This document shows positions 11,074-19,552 of a stretch of 20,052 nucleotides of DNA, piece by piece. The notes beneath the pieces were generated by a model. The model was not told the origin of the DNA. It did no database searches and worked only from the letters and a program-made list of their open reading frames with translations. Numbering within the stretch: position 1 is the first letter of the stretch; each line of letters starts with the position of its first letter. The stretch covers positions 1 through 20,052 of the IMG/VR virus record IMGVR_UViG_3300023301_000156, one strand, 5' to 3'. The stretch comes from a virus. The position numbers and the translations under genes are program-made.

Positions 11074-12577
11074 CATTTCCCTAGCAGACATACCCAAGAT
11101 CCTGCCGCACTTAAGTGTTGTGGAGCAGCGCAAGCTGTTAGTGGACTTGGAAACCCTAGCGGAGATGAAACGCAAAGAAGGTGCGCGGGATAAGTTCTTA
11201 AGCTTCGTCAAAGAGATGTGGCCTATATTTATTTCGGGTAGACATCATGCGCGGATGGCCGATGCGTTCGAGCGGGTAGCTAATGGTACGTGCAAGAGAC
11301 TGATTATTAACATGCCACCACGGCATACGAAGTCTGAGTTTGCATCTTATTTGCTTCCGGCGTGGTTTTTAGGTAAGTTTCCGCACAAAAAGGTCATTCA
11401 AACGTCCCATACCGCTGAATTAGCGACGGGATTTGGCCGTAAAGTACGAAATTTGGTGGACTCCGAGGCGTATAAGTCTGTTTTTCCTGATGTTTCCCTG
11501 CAAAGTGACTCAAAAGCGGCGGGGCGGTGGAATACAAACAAGGGTGGTGACTACTTCGCTATCGGTGTGGGCGGTGCAGTGACCGGTAAAGGCGCTGACA
11601 TCCTAATTATTGATGACCCACACTCTGAGCAAGAGGCTGCACTAGCCGAAGTTAACCCAGATATTTACGACAAGACGTACGAATGGTATACGTCGGGCCC
11701 ACGGCAGCGTCTGCAACCGGGTGGAGCTATTGTTGTTGTTATGACACGATGGTCGTTGAGAGATTTGACGGCTCAGGTTATTAAAAGCTCAGTCAACCGG
11801 GGTGGTGACGAGTGGGAAGTTATTGAGTTTCCTGCAATCCTGCCTAGTGGCAAGCCGTTGTGGCCTGAGTTTTGGAAGCTAGACGAGCTTGAACGGATTC
11901 GCACTGTTCTGCCTAACGGCAAGTGGATGGCTCAGTACCAGCAACAACCGACCTCGGATCAGAGCGCGATTATCAAGCGTGAGTGGTGGCAGATATGGAC
12001 GGGCGAGAGTCCACCGCACTGCGAGTACGTGTTACAGACTTGGGATACTGCGTTCGAAAAGAACAACAGGGCTGACTACTCCGCATGTACTACGTGGGGG
12101 ATCTTCCGGAACGAGGAAGACAACAATAACCAGCACATTATCTTGCTAAATTCGTTTAAAGAGCGATTAGAGTGGACAGACCTTAAAAAAACTGCGTTTC
12201 AGCATTATAATGACTGGGAACCTGACGGCGTACTAATTGAAAAGAAGGCTACCGGTGCTCCACTGATTAGTGAGTTTCGGGCTATGGGTATACCAGCTCA
12301 AGAGTTTACGCCGGGCAAAGGTAACGATAAGATTAGTAGGTTGAATGCAGTGTCTGACCTGATAGCTTCGGGTCGAGTATGGGTTCCAGAGACTAGATGG
12401 GCAGAAGAGCTGGTGGATGAGATAGCTAGCTTCCCTGCTGGAGAACATGATGACTTGGTTGATGCGACAACACTTGCATTGATGAGGTTCCGTAAAGGTG
12501 GATTCATTCGGTTACCGACTGACGAAGCTGAAGACCCGATATATTTTAAGTCCCGTCGTGGGACTGGGTACTATTAA
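11060..12577 (+). CDS. terL: Terminase large subunit (TerL)
   Basis: The 505-aa product has the packaging ATPase in its N-terminal half: Walker A-like MPPRHTKSE at 85-93, Walker B ILIIDD at 181-186 and a coupling-type segment VVVMTRWS at 225-232. The C-terminal nuclease has acidic metal-binding candidates at D329 (QTWDTAFEK), E394 (VLIEKKATG) and D464/D465 (EHDDLVDA). It pumps DNA into the prohead through the portal and cuts the concatemer. Start at 11060 or 11063 (tandem ATG) inside the end of terS, indicating translational coupling. Length and all motifs are complete. Confidence 0.96.
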   Translation: MMLNNISLADIPKILPHLSVVEQRKLLVDLETLAEMKRKEGARDKFLSFVKEMWPIFISGRHHARMADAFERVANGTCKRLIINMPPRHTKSEFASYLLPAWFLGKFPHKKVIQTSHTAELATGFGRKVRNLVDSEAYKSVFPDVSLQSDSKAAGRWNTNKGGDYFAIGVGGAVTGKGADILIIDDPHSEQEAALAEVNPDIYDKTYEWYTSGPRQRLQPGGAIVVVMTRWSLRDLTAQVIKSSVNRGGDEWEVIEFPAILPSGKPLWPEFWKLDELERIRTVLPNGKWMAQYQQQPTSDQSAIIKREWWQIWTGESPPHCEYVLQTWDTAFEKNNRADYSACTTWGIFRNEEDNNNQHIILLNSFKERLEWTDLKKTAFQHYNDWEPDGVLIEKKATGAPLISEFRAMGIPAQEFTPGKGNDKISRLNAVSDLIASGRVWVPETRWAEELVDEIASFPAGEHDDLVDATTLALMRFRKGGFIRLPTDEAEDPIYFKSRRGTGYY

Positions 12578-12586
12578 GGATGTGCG

Positions 12587-15073
12587 ATGGCAACTAATAT
12601 GGATAAGTCGCTTTACCAAGCGCCACTAGGGCTAGATAGCCTCGATAGTGAAGAGCCTGAGATTGAAATTGAGATCGAAGATCCCGAGGCAGTTCATATT
12701 GGTATGCCGGGCATGGAGATTGATATTGAGAAAGAGATTCGGGACGAGGAGTTTAGTGCTAACCTCGCCGAAGACATGGATGAGTCTGAGCTATCATCGC
12801 TAGCAGGTGATCTGCTGGGTGAGTTTGAAGATGACATATCTTCCCGCCAAGACTGGATGCAGACATACGTTGACGGCCTTGAGCTGTTGGGCATGAAGAT
12901 CGAGGAGCGAAGTGAGCCGTGGGAGGGAGCTTGTGGTGTGTATCACCCCCTGCTGTCTGAGGCTCTCGTTAAGTTCCAGTCCGAGACTATCATGGAGACG
13001 TTCCCGGCAGCGGGCCCTGTCAAGACCCAGATCATCGGCAAAGAAACACCTGAGAAAAAAGAAGCAGCTGACCGTGTATCTTCCGACATGAACTATCAGC
13101 TTACCGACAAGATGGTTGAGTACCGCCCGGAGCACGAGCGTATGTTGTGGGGCTTGGGTCTGTCAGGTAATGCGTTTAAGAAAGTGTACTACGATCCATC
13201 GCTGGGTCGTCAGGTCTCCCTGTTTGTTACCGCTGAAGACATCGTGGTGCCTTACGGCGCGAGTAATCTGGAGACTGCAGACCGTGTAACCCACGTGATG
13301 CGTAAGACAAAAAACGAGATGCGCAAGCTGCAGGTAGCTGGCTTCTATTGTGATGTCGATCTGCCAGAGCCGTCGAATAGCCTTGACGAAGTAGAGAAAA
13401 AGATCGCTGAAAAGATGGGCTTCCGAGCTACATCCGATGATCGCTACAAACTCTTGGAGATGCAGGTCAATCTCGACTTGCCGGGCTACGAAGATGAAGA
13501 TGAGGATGGTGAGCCAACAGGTATCGCCCTGCCGTACATCGTTACTATCGAGAAAAGCTCACAGACTATTCTGGCTATCCGCCGTAACTATAGACCAGAA
13601 GATGAAGCTAAGATCAAACGTAGCCACTTAGTCCACTACGGTTACATTCCGGGCTTTGGGTTCTATAACTTTGGTTTGATTCACCTGATTGGCGCATTCG
13701 CTAAGTCCGGTACGTCGATCATTCGACAGTTGGTTGACGCTGGTACGCTGGCTAACCTGCCGGGTGGTTTGAAGACCAAGGGCATGCGCGTTAAGGGTGA
13801 CGACACACCGATTAGTCCGGGCGAGTTCCGTGACGTTGACGTAGCTTCGGGCACTATTCGCGACAACATTCTTCCTCTGCCGTACAAAGAGCCAAGTCAA
13901 GTTCTGGCTACGCTGCTGGGTACTATCGTTACTGAAGGTCGTGCGTTGGCAGGTTCAGCGGATCTTAAAGTATCTGATATGTCGGCTCAGTCCCCAGTTG
14001 GGACTACCTTGGCTTTGTTGGAGCGTCAGCTCAAGGTTATGTCTGCAGTTCAGGCGCGTATCCACTACGCGATGCGCCAAGAGTTCCGGTTGTTGCGCGA
14101 CATTATCCGTGACTACACTCCAGACGAGTACAGCTACGAGCCAGAAGAAGGCGGTCGTAAAGCTAAGAAGGCTGACTATGACATGGTGGAAGTTCTGCCT
14201 GTCTCAGATCCTAATACCGCAACGATGTCCCAGAAGGTTGTTCAGTACCAAGCCGTTATGCAGATGGCTCAGGGCGCACCACAGATTTACGACATGCCTG
14301 AGTTGCACCGCCAGATGCTAACCGTACTGGGTATTAAGAATATCGGTAAGTTGATTCCAACAGCCGACGACCAGAAGCCACGTGATCCTGTGTTTGAGAA
14401 CATGGCGATGATGAACGGTAAGCCGGTCAAAGCCTTTATTCACCAAGACCACGAAGCTCATATTGCAGTGCACCAAGCGGCTATGCAAGATCCGAAGCTT
14501 GCTGCAATCATGGGTCAAAACCCTATGGCTCAACAGCTTCAAGCCGCAGCTATGGCTCATATTGCCGAGCACGTAGGTTTTGCGTACCGTAAGCACATCG
14601 AAGAGCAATTAGGTATCCCTCTGCCGAAAATGGACGAAGAGATGTCTAAAGAAGTTGAGATTGAGTTTTCCCGTCTTATGGCTGCAGCCGGTCAGAAAGT
14701 CTTGCAAGCAAATAAAGCCGAAGCTGCACAACAGCAGGCTCAACAGGCTCAACAAGATCCTATCGTCCAGATGCAACAGCAAGAACTGCAGATCAAACAA
14801 GCCGAGCAGAAACTTAAAGAAACTAAGCTTCAGTTTGATGCCGCAGGTAAGGCTGACCAGTTGGAGATTGAACGTGAACGTATAGCAGCCCAGAAAGAAA
14901 TCGCGGGTATGCAGGTTGGCGCTCAGACTGCTAAGAATAAAGCGGAACTTGAAGCCAAGATGGAACTTGAGGGTTTAAAAGTTGGTACAAAAACGAAACA
15001 CCAACAAGCTCAACTTCTAATTCAAGCTATGCAAGCGGATAAAGCCGAAAACAAACCTAAAAAGGGTGAGTAA
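12587..15073 (+). CDS. Portal protein, P22-like, with long C-terminal coiled coil
   Basis: The 828-aa product follows TerL by 9 bases with TAAGGATG as ribosome binding site. Residues 1-75 are acidic (IEIEIEDPEA), the core contains PWEGACGVYHPLLSEAL near 109, HERMLWGLGLSGNAFKKVYY near 184 and VPYGASNLETADRVTHVMRK near 222, patterns typical of large podovirus-type portals. The stretch from about residue 695 to the end is Gln/Ala/Lys-rich heptad-like helix (AAQQQAQQAQQ onward), consistent with a P22-like helical barrel. As a dodecamer it forms the DNA entry channel and docks TerL. Its stop overlaps the next start (TAATG). Confidence 0.93.
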   Translation: MATNMDKSLYQAPLGLDSLDSEEPEIEIEIEDPEAVHIGMPGMEIDIEKEIRDEEFSANLAEDMDESELSSLAGDLLGEFEDDISSRQDWMQTYVDGLELLGMKIEERSEPWEGACGVYHPLLSEALVKFQSETIMETFPAAGPVKTQIIGKETPEKKEAADRVSSDMNYQLTDKMVEYRPEHERMLWGLGLSGNAFKKVYYDPSLGRQVSLFVTAEDIVVPYGASNLETADRVTHVMRKTKNEMRKLQVAGFYCDVDLPEPSNSLDEVEKKIAEKMGFRATSDDRYKLLEMQVNLDLPGYEDEDEDGEPTGIALPYIVTIEKSSQTILAIRRNYRPEDEAKIKRSHLVHYGYIPGFGFYNFGLIHLIGAFAKSGTSIIRQLVDAGTLANLPGGLKTKGMRVKGDDTPISPGEFRDVDVASGTIRDNILPLPYKEPSQVLATLLGTIVTEGRALAGSADLKVSDMSAQSPVGTTLALLERQLKVMSAVQARIHYAMRQEFRLLRDIIRDYTPDEYSYEPEEGGRKAKKADYDMVEVLPVSDPNTATMSQKVVQYQAVMQMAQGAPQIYDMPELHRQMLTVLGIKNIGKLIPTADDQKPRDPVFENMAMMNGKPVKAFIHQDHEAHIAVHQAAMQDPKLAAIMGQNPMAQQLQAAAMAHIAEHVGFAYRKHIEEQLGIPLPKMDEEMSKEVEIEFSRLMAAAGQKVLQANKAEAAQQQAQQAQQDPIVQMQQQELQIKQAEQKLKETKLQFDAAGKADQLEIERERIAAQKEIAGMQVGAQTAKNKAELEAKMELEGLKVGTKTKHQQAQLLIQAMQADKAENKPKKGE

Positions 15074-15264
15074 TGGATAGAACGTTGGAAATTATTCTTG
15101 ATCAACTTAGGAATAAACGAATTCAAATCTCGGAAGCGGTGTCTACAGGAGCCGCTAAAGATTACGCAGAGTACCGTGCCCTTTGTGGTGAGATTCGAGG
15201 TCTCAGCACTACGGAGGGTTATATTTTAGACCTCGCAAAAGCAATGGAGCAATCTGATGAGTGA
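15073..15264 (+). CDS. Hypothetical 63-aa head-operon protein
   Basis: Starts in the portal stop codon (TAATG) and overlaps the GroES-like gene by 8 bases, so it is strongly coupled to both. The product is helical: LEIILDQLRNKRIQISEAVS, then AAKDYAEYRALCGEIRGLST, forming a probable helix-turn-helix hairpin with a coiled-coil tendency. Small genes of this form commonly follow the portal in related phages. A structural or assembly role is likely from position; no motif proves it. Confidence 0.85.
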   Translation: MDRTLEIILDQLRNKRIQISEAVSTGAAKDYAEYRALCGEIRGLSTTEGYILDLAKAMEQSDE

Positions 15265-15664
15265 AATCCTGATCGGTTCAAACCCCGATAGTTTGGATGC
15301 AACTGTATTACCACAAGCAGCAGAAGACAAAGCTAAACAGCTTCCTACTCCATCTGGATACCATATTCTTTTGGCAATTCCTGACTCAGAGGAAAAGTAC
15401 GACAGCGGTTTGATCAAAGCAGATACCACGCGCCACCATGAGGAAGTACTGGCAACAGTGTTCTTTGTAGTGTCTATGGGGCCTGATTGTTATTTAGACA
15501 AAAATAAGTTCCCTACCGGCCCTTGGTGCAAGGTTGGTGACTTTATTCTTGCGAGACCCAACTCTGGTACTCGGTTGAAGATCCACGGACGTGAATTCCG
15601 TATGATTAACGACGACTCCGTAGAAGGCACAGTGATGGATCCACGCGGCATTACCCGCGCATAA
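15257..15664 (+). CDS. GroES-like co-chaperonin
   Basis: The 135-aa product aligns by eye with Cpn10/GroES from about residue 33: GYHILLAIPDSEEKYDSGLI corresponds to the first barrel strand and the start of the mobile-loop region (KSxGGI in GroES), EEVLATVFFVVSMGP to the G-E/V-V-x-A-V-G core, KVGDFILARPNSGTRLKIHG to KVGDxV, and EFRMINDDSVEGTV to the closing strands. The N-terminal 30 residues are extra. Phage GroES analogues (T4 gp31, RB49 CocO) replace host GroES on GroEL to fold the large capsid protein. Location just before scaffold and capsid fits that role. No GroEL gene is in the window. Confidence 0.78.
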   Translation: MSEILIGSNPDSLDATVLPQAAEDKAKQLPTPSGYHILLAIPDSEEKYDSGLIKADTTRHHEEVLATVFFVVSMGPDCYLDKNKFPTGPWCKVGDFILARPNSGTRLKIHGREFRMINDDSVEGTVMDPRGITRA

Positions 15665-15674
15665 GGAGATATGA

Positions 15675-16643
15675 ATGGCTACAAGTAACCTAGACCAAGT
15701 CGAGTTCGAATTTCCTGATGAGATTGAGGATAAGGCTAAGGGTGTTGCAGTAAAACAACAGGCTCCTGAACTGGAGATCGAAGACGATACCCCTGTTGCA
15801 GACCGTAATCGTGAACCTCTACCAAAAGAAATTGTAGATGAGCTTGAGAAGGACGAGCTGGAAGATTATTCCGACAAAGTTCGTACCCGAATGAAGCAAA
15901 TGAAGAAGGTTTGGCATGATGAACGCCGGGAAAAAGAACGCGCAATGCGCGAGCAACAGGAAGCTGTTGTCTTTGCCCAGAAGATTCTTGCTGAAAACAA
16001 ATCGCTGAAAGGCCGTCTGTCCGAGGGTGAAAAGAACTACTTGGACACGTACAAAGGCGCTGCTACGCTGGAACTAGATGCTGCTAAACGAGCATATAGA
16101 GAAGCATACGACGCTGGTAATTCGGATCTTTTGTTAGAGGCTCAAGAGCAGTTAGCAAACGCTAACTATAAGCTCCAAAAGGCTAGAGAATATGTTCCTA
16201 CTTTACAAACAGAAGAAATTCCTGTAAATAGTGAACCTGAAACCCAAGTATCTCGCCCTGACCCAAGAGCTGCTGCGTGGCAAGAGCGCAACACATGGTT
16301 CGGTAAGGACGAGGAAATGACTAGTCTGGCACTTGGCCTACATCAAAAACTAGTCAATCAGCACGGTGCTAGCTATGTTAGTACTGATGAGTACTGGAGC
16401 AAAATCGATGACACCATGCGCCGTCGGTTCTCTGAGCACTTTGCTGATGAAGCAGATAAAACGCCTACTGAGAAATCAGTGCGTACAGAAAGACCTTCAA
16501 CGGTCGTAGCGCCAGCGACTCGCAGTACATCTTCAAAAAAGGTGACACTGAAGCAGTCGGAGTTAGGTCTTGCCAAGAAGCTCGGTTTAACACCTGAGCA
16601 ATACGCCCGTGAAAAAATGAAAATGGAGGCCAAAAATGGCTGA
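15675..16643 (+). CDS. Probable head scaffolding protein
   Basis: The 322-aa product follows the GroES-like gene by 10 bases with AAGGAGAT. The N-terminal 70 residues are very acidic, then a long charged helix (VRTRMKQMKKVWHDERREKE through about residue 115), an Ala-rich helical middle, a conserved-looking block WQERNTWFGKDEEMTSLALG near 205, and a basic C-terminal end with LAKKLGLTPEQYAREKMK. Acidic, helical, non-globular composition with a basic C-terminal capsid-binding helix and the position between portal and capsid fit a scaffold. No protease domain is seen. Confidence 0.75.
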   Translation: MATSNLDQVEFEFPDEIEDKAKGVAVKQQAPELEIEDDTPVADRNREPLPKEIVDELEKDELEDYSDKVRTRMKQMKKVWHDERREKERAMREQQEAVVFAQKILAENKSLKGRLSEGEKNYLDTYKGAATLELDAAKRAYREAYDAGNSDLLLEAQEQLANANYKLQKAREYVPTLQTEEIPVNSEPETQVSRPDPRAAAWQERNTWFGKDEEMTSLALGLHQKLVNQHGASYVSTDEYWSKIDDTMRRRFSEHFADEADKTPTEKSVRTERPSTVVAPATRSTSSKKVTLKQSELGLAKKLGLTPEQYAREKMKMEAKNG

Positions 16644-17100
16644 AAACAAAACTGAACAAAACCGTCTCGTCCGTGAACTTGAAACTCGTGCTATTCAGGA
16701 GCGCCCTAAGCAGTGGTCGCAGCCTGAGCTTCTGCCTGAACCAGATAAGCAGCCGGGTTATGCGTACAGATGGATTCGCGCTTCAACTTTGAACAACGCT
16801 GACCCACGGAATTTGTCCGCAAAACTACGTGAAGGTTGGGAACCGGTTCGAATTGAAGAGCAACCCAAGTTTACACTGCTAGCCGATCCGAATAGTCGCT
16901 TTAAGGACAACGTCGAAATCGGTGGATTGTTACTTTGCAAGACCCCAATTGAGTTTGTGGAACAGCGTAATGCGCATTTCTCGCAGCAAGCTGCAAACCA
17001 AATTGAATCGGTCGATAACAATCTTATGCGTCAGAACGACCCTCGCATGCCTTTGTTTAGTGAGCGTAAGTCCAGTACCTCATTCGGCAAGGGTAAATAA
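16636..17100 (+). CDS. Hypothetical 154-aa head-operon protein
   Basis: ATG at 16636 overlaps the scaffold gene by 8 bases with GGAGGCC upstream. The product contains YRWIRASTLNNADPRNLSAK, then LREGWEPVRIEEQPKF, VEIGGLLLCKTPIEFVEQRN and a Ser/Gly/Lys tail. The mid part suggests a small beta domain, the rest helices. The same protein type recurs between scaffold and capsid in related phages and is normally left unnamed. A minor head or scaffold-partner role is inferred from position only. Confidence 0.85.
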   Translation: MAENKTEQNRLVRELETRAIQERPKQWSQPELLPEPDKQPGYAYRWIRASTLNNADPRNLSAKLREGWEPVRIEEQPKFTLLADPNSRFKDNVEIGGLLLCKTPIEFVEQRNAHFSQQAANQIESVDNNLMRQNDPRMPLFSERKSSTSFGKGK

Positions 17101-17118
17101 ACTTTTTTGGAGTTATAA

Positions 17119-17775
17119 ATGGCTTATCCTATTGTTTCAGGCCCCTACGGCCTACAGCCGGTCAATTTGATCGGTGGTCAGGTTTACGCTGGCTCAACTC
17201 GTTACCTTCCAATTGCTAGTGGCTATGCTGCTAACATTTTCTACGGTGATGTAGTTAAGCTGATTAATGATGGCACCGTGCAAAAAGACACTGGTACTAC
17301 GACCGTTGCAGCTAACGGCGTTGCTGGTATTTTTGTTGGTTGCACCTACACCAGCCCTTCGACTAATCAAAAACTTTTTGCTCAGTACTGGCCTACTGGT
17401 ACCGTTGCTTCCGATGCGCAAGCTATCGTTGTTGACGATCCTGATGTCTTGTTTAAAGTTGCTGCTGTATCCGGCACCACCGTCGTTGCTTACTACGGCC
17501 AAACCGTAATTGGTAACAACGTGGCTCTGGTACAAAACGCTGGCTCGACCAGCACAGGCGATTCTAAAGTTGCTATTGACGGCACTACCGCCGCCGCTAC
17601 CTTCTCGTTGCCAATCCGTATTGTTGCTGGTGTTCCTGACACTGCCAATGCTGCCGGTGAATTCTCTGAGTTCATTTGCAAATTTAACGCTCCGTATATC
17701 ACGCTGACCGAAGGCTCGCCTAACGTTGTTGCTTGGAACGGTGGTCATATGTACAACAACCCAACCGGCATCTAA
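17119..17775 (+). CDS. Probable head decoration or accessory structural protein
   Basis: The 218-aa product has TTTGGAG before its ATG. It opens MAYPIVSGPYGLQPVNLIGG and is rich in Val, Thr, Ala and Gly with little charge: many short beta strands (TGTTTVAANGVAGIFVGCTY; FKVAAVSGTTVVAYYGQTVI). It lies directly before the major capsid gene with a 13-base gap and shares its strongly biased codons (GCT, GGC, CGT), so it is probably made in large amounts. This fits a capsid decoration protein; a minor coat protein is the alternative. Confidence 0.75.
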   Translation: MAYPIVSGPYGLQPVNLIGGQVYAGSTRYLPIASGYAANIFYGDVVKLINDGTVQKDTGTTTVAANGVAGIFVGCTYTSPSTNQKLFAQYWPTGTVASDAQAIVVDDPDVLFKVAAVSGTTVVAYYGQTVIGNNVALVQNAGSTSTGDSKVAIDGTTAAATFSLPIRIVAGVPDTANAAGEFSEFICKFNAPYITLTEGSPNVVAWNGGHMYNNPTGI

Positions 17776-17788
17776 TAGGAGCTAAATT

Positions 17789-18700
17789 ATGGCTATTTCA
17801 CGCGCACAACTACTTAAAGAACTGCTCCCGGGCCTGAACGCTCTGTTTGGTCTGGAATATGCTCGTTACGGCGAAGAGCATAAAGAGATCTACGAAACCG
17901 AGACCTCCGAGCGTTCGTTCGAAGAAGAGACCAAGCTGTCTGGTTTCTCCGCTGCTCCTGTCAAGAATGAAGGTTCGGCAATTCGATACGACAACGGCCA
18001 AGAAGCTTGGACTGCACGTTACAACCACGAAACCATCGCCCTCGGCTTCTCGCTGACGGAAGAGGCTATTGAAGATAACCTGTACGACTCCCTGTCGGCT
18101 CGTTATACCAAAGGTCTGGCTCGTGCTATGGCGTACACCAAGCAAGTTAAGGCTGCTTCGGTTCTGAACAATGGCTTCTCTGCTGGTCAGTATGCTGGCG
18201 GCGACGGCGTTGCTCTGTTCTCGACGGCTCACCCACTGGTTTCCGGTGGCACCAACAGTAACACCCCAGCTACCGCTGCTGACTTGAACGAGACTTCATT
18301 GGAGTCTGCTGTTATTCAAATCGCTGCTTGGACGGATGAGCGTGGCCTGTTGATCGCTGCTAAACCTAAGAAGCTGATTGTTCCACCATCACTGCAATTC
18401 GTTGCTACTCGTCTGTTGGAAACCGAACTCCGCGTCGGCACTAACGATAACGACATCAACGCTTTGAAGAGCAATGGTTCAATCGCTGAAGGCTATACGA
18501 TCAACCACTTCCTGACGGATACGAATGCTTGGTTCTTGACGACCGACGTTCCTAACGGCATGAAGCACTTTGAACGTATGGCTCTGTCGAACTCGATGGA
18601 TGGTGATTTCGATACCGGGAACGTGAGATACAAGTCCCGCGAGCGATATTCTTTCGGATTTTCGGATCCGCTCGGAATGTTCGCGTCGCCCGGCGCATAA
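17789..18700 (+). CDS. Major capsid protein (HK97 fold, Mu gpT-like)
   Basis: The 303-aa product contains KLSGFSAAPVKNEGSAIRYD, ARAMAYTKQVKAASVLNNGF, GDGVALFSTAHPLVSGGTNS and LLIAAKPKKLIVPPSLQFVA, a series typical of Mu gpT-type major head proteins of the HK97 fold, and the usual length. TAGGAG precedes the ATG. Codon use is strongly biased (Gly as GGC/GGT) until about residue 275, after which GGG, GGA, AGA, GCG and CCC appear, a clear break near the 3' end. A strong terminator follows. Self-assembles around the scaffold to form the head shell. Confidence 0.93.
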   Translation: MAISRAQLLKELLPGLNALFGLEYARYGEEHKEIYETETSERSFEEETKLSGFSAAPVKNEGSAIRYDNGQEAWTARYNHETIALGFSLTEEAIEDNLYDSLSARYTKGLARAMAYTKQVKAASVLNNGFSAGQYAGGDGVALFSTAHPLVSGGTNSNTPATAADLNETSLESAVIQIAAWTDERGLLIAAKPKKLIVPPSLQFVATRLLETELRVGTNDNDINALKSNGSIAEGYTINHFLTDTNAWFLTTDVPNGMKHFERMALSNSMDGDFDTGNVRYKSRERYSFGFSDPLGMFASPGA

Positions 18701-18730
18701 CCAAAACCTAGGCTACATGCGGGTTTTAAG

Positions 18731-18750
18731 AGGGGCTTCGGCCCCTTTTT
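18731..18750 (+). terminator. Rho-independent terminator of the head operon
   Basis: AGGGGC, loop TTCG, GCCCCT, then TTTT. It lies 30 bases after the capsid stop and separates it from the homing endonuclease. Confidence 0.95.
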
Positions 18751-18759
18751 CTATTTCTC

Positions 18760-18788
18760 TTGTGTTACTGATTCAAATCAGGTACATT
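18760..18788 (+). promoter_or_regulatory. Weak promoter candidate before the GIY-YIG gene
   Basis: TTGTGT, 17 bases, TACATT. The spacer contains an interrupted palindrome CTGATTCAAATCAG (18768-18781), which could be an operator or a remnant target half-site. Confidence 0.35.
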
Positions 18789-18813
18789 ACGTACATCTAC
18801 ACAAGGAGGCCCT

Positions 18814-19521
18814 ATGGCGCAAGGAATTTACAAGATTATTAATGTAGTTAACAACAAGTTTTATGTTGGAAGCGCGGTAGATCTTAAGCGACGCAAAACA
18901 CGACACTTCTCTGAGCTGCGTACTAGCAAGCATAACAATAGGTACTTGCAAGCTGCATGGAACAAGTACGGGGAACAAGCTTTTGTTTTTGTTGTGGTAG
19001 AAGATCTGCCAAAAGGTGCTGATTTACTAGCGGCAGAAAATGTATGGCTTAACGAACATGTTGGTAAGGAGTACTGCTATAACATAGGTATTAATGCCAC
19101 TGCACCCATGCTAGGTATGTCTGGGGAACTTAGCCCTACTTGGGGGTACAAACATACTCCAGAAGCTATAGCCAAAATAGCCGAAACCTCCCTAGGTCGT
19201 AAACAATCTGCGGAAACCATAGAAAAGAAAATAGCGTATATGCGGGGTAAGCCTAAATCCGCAGAAGCTAGAGCAAAAATCTCCGCAGCCTTAATGGGCG
19301 AAGGTAATTTCTGGTTTGGTAAGAAGCGCCCAGAACATGGGGCTAAGGTAAGTAGGGCTGTTGTAGCTACAAGCCCGGATGGAAAAACACTAGAGTACGA
19401 CAGTATTCAGGCGTTGCGAGAAGCCTCTGGTATGAAGCCCCCAACTATAAACCGTGCGTTAAAGTCAGGTAAACTATTGACACGGGGGCCTTACAAGGGC
19501 TGGAGCTTTAAATACGCTTAA
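18814..19521 (+). CDS. GIY-YIG homing endonuclease with NUMOD3 and NUMOD1 modules
   Basis: The 235-aa product has GIY at 4-6, YVG at 17-19, a basic RRKTRHF segment at 26-32 and the catalytic-type Glu75 in LLAAENVWL, so the nuclease domain (1-90) looks intact. Two NUMOD3 DNA-binding motifs follow (GYKHTPEAIAKIAETSLGRK at 111-130; RGKPKSAEARAKISAAL at 144-160) and then a NUMOD1/IENR1 helix-turn-helix at about 184-235 (SIQALREASGMKPPTINRAL). AAGGAGG precedes the ATG. Free-standing enzymes of this type cut a homologous locus lacking the gene and spread by repair. Codon use differs from the head genes, indicating separate origin. No intron is evident. Confidence 0.95.
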   Translation: MAQGIYKIINVVNNKFYVGSAVDLKRRKTRHFSELRTSKHNNRYLQAAWNKYGEQAFVFVVVEDLPKGADLLAAENVWLNEHVGKEYCYNIGINATAPMLGMSGELSPTWGYKHTPEAIAKIAETSLGRKQSAETIEKKIAYMRGKPKSAEARAKISAALMGEGNFWFGKKRPEHGAKVSRAVVATSPDGKTLEYDSIQALREASGMKPPTINRALKSGKLLTRGPYKGWSFKYA

Positions 19522-19527
19522 CCGTAG

Positions 19528-19552
19528 CCCCGCTCACAAGGTGGGGTTTTTT
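19528..19552 (+). terminator. Terminator of the GIY-YIG gene
   Basis: CCCCGCT, loop CACAA, GGTGGGG (two G-T pairs), then TTTTTT. Its stem overlaps the last codons of the convergent HNH gene. Confidence 0.85.

Noticed and set aside
18814-19521. Group I intron hosting the GIY-YIG gene
   Set aside because: The capsid gene ends with a normal stop and a terminator before it, and no split exon or conserved intron core is visible; it is free-standing.
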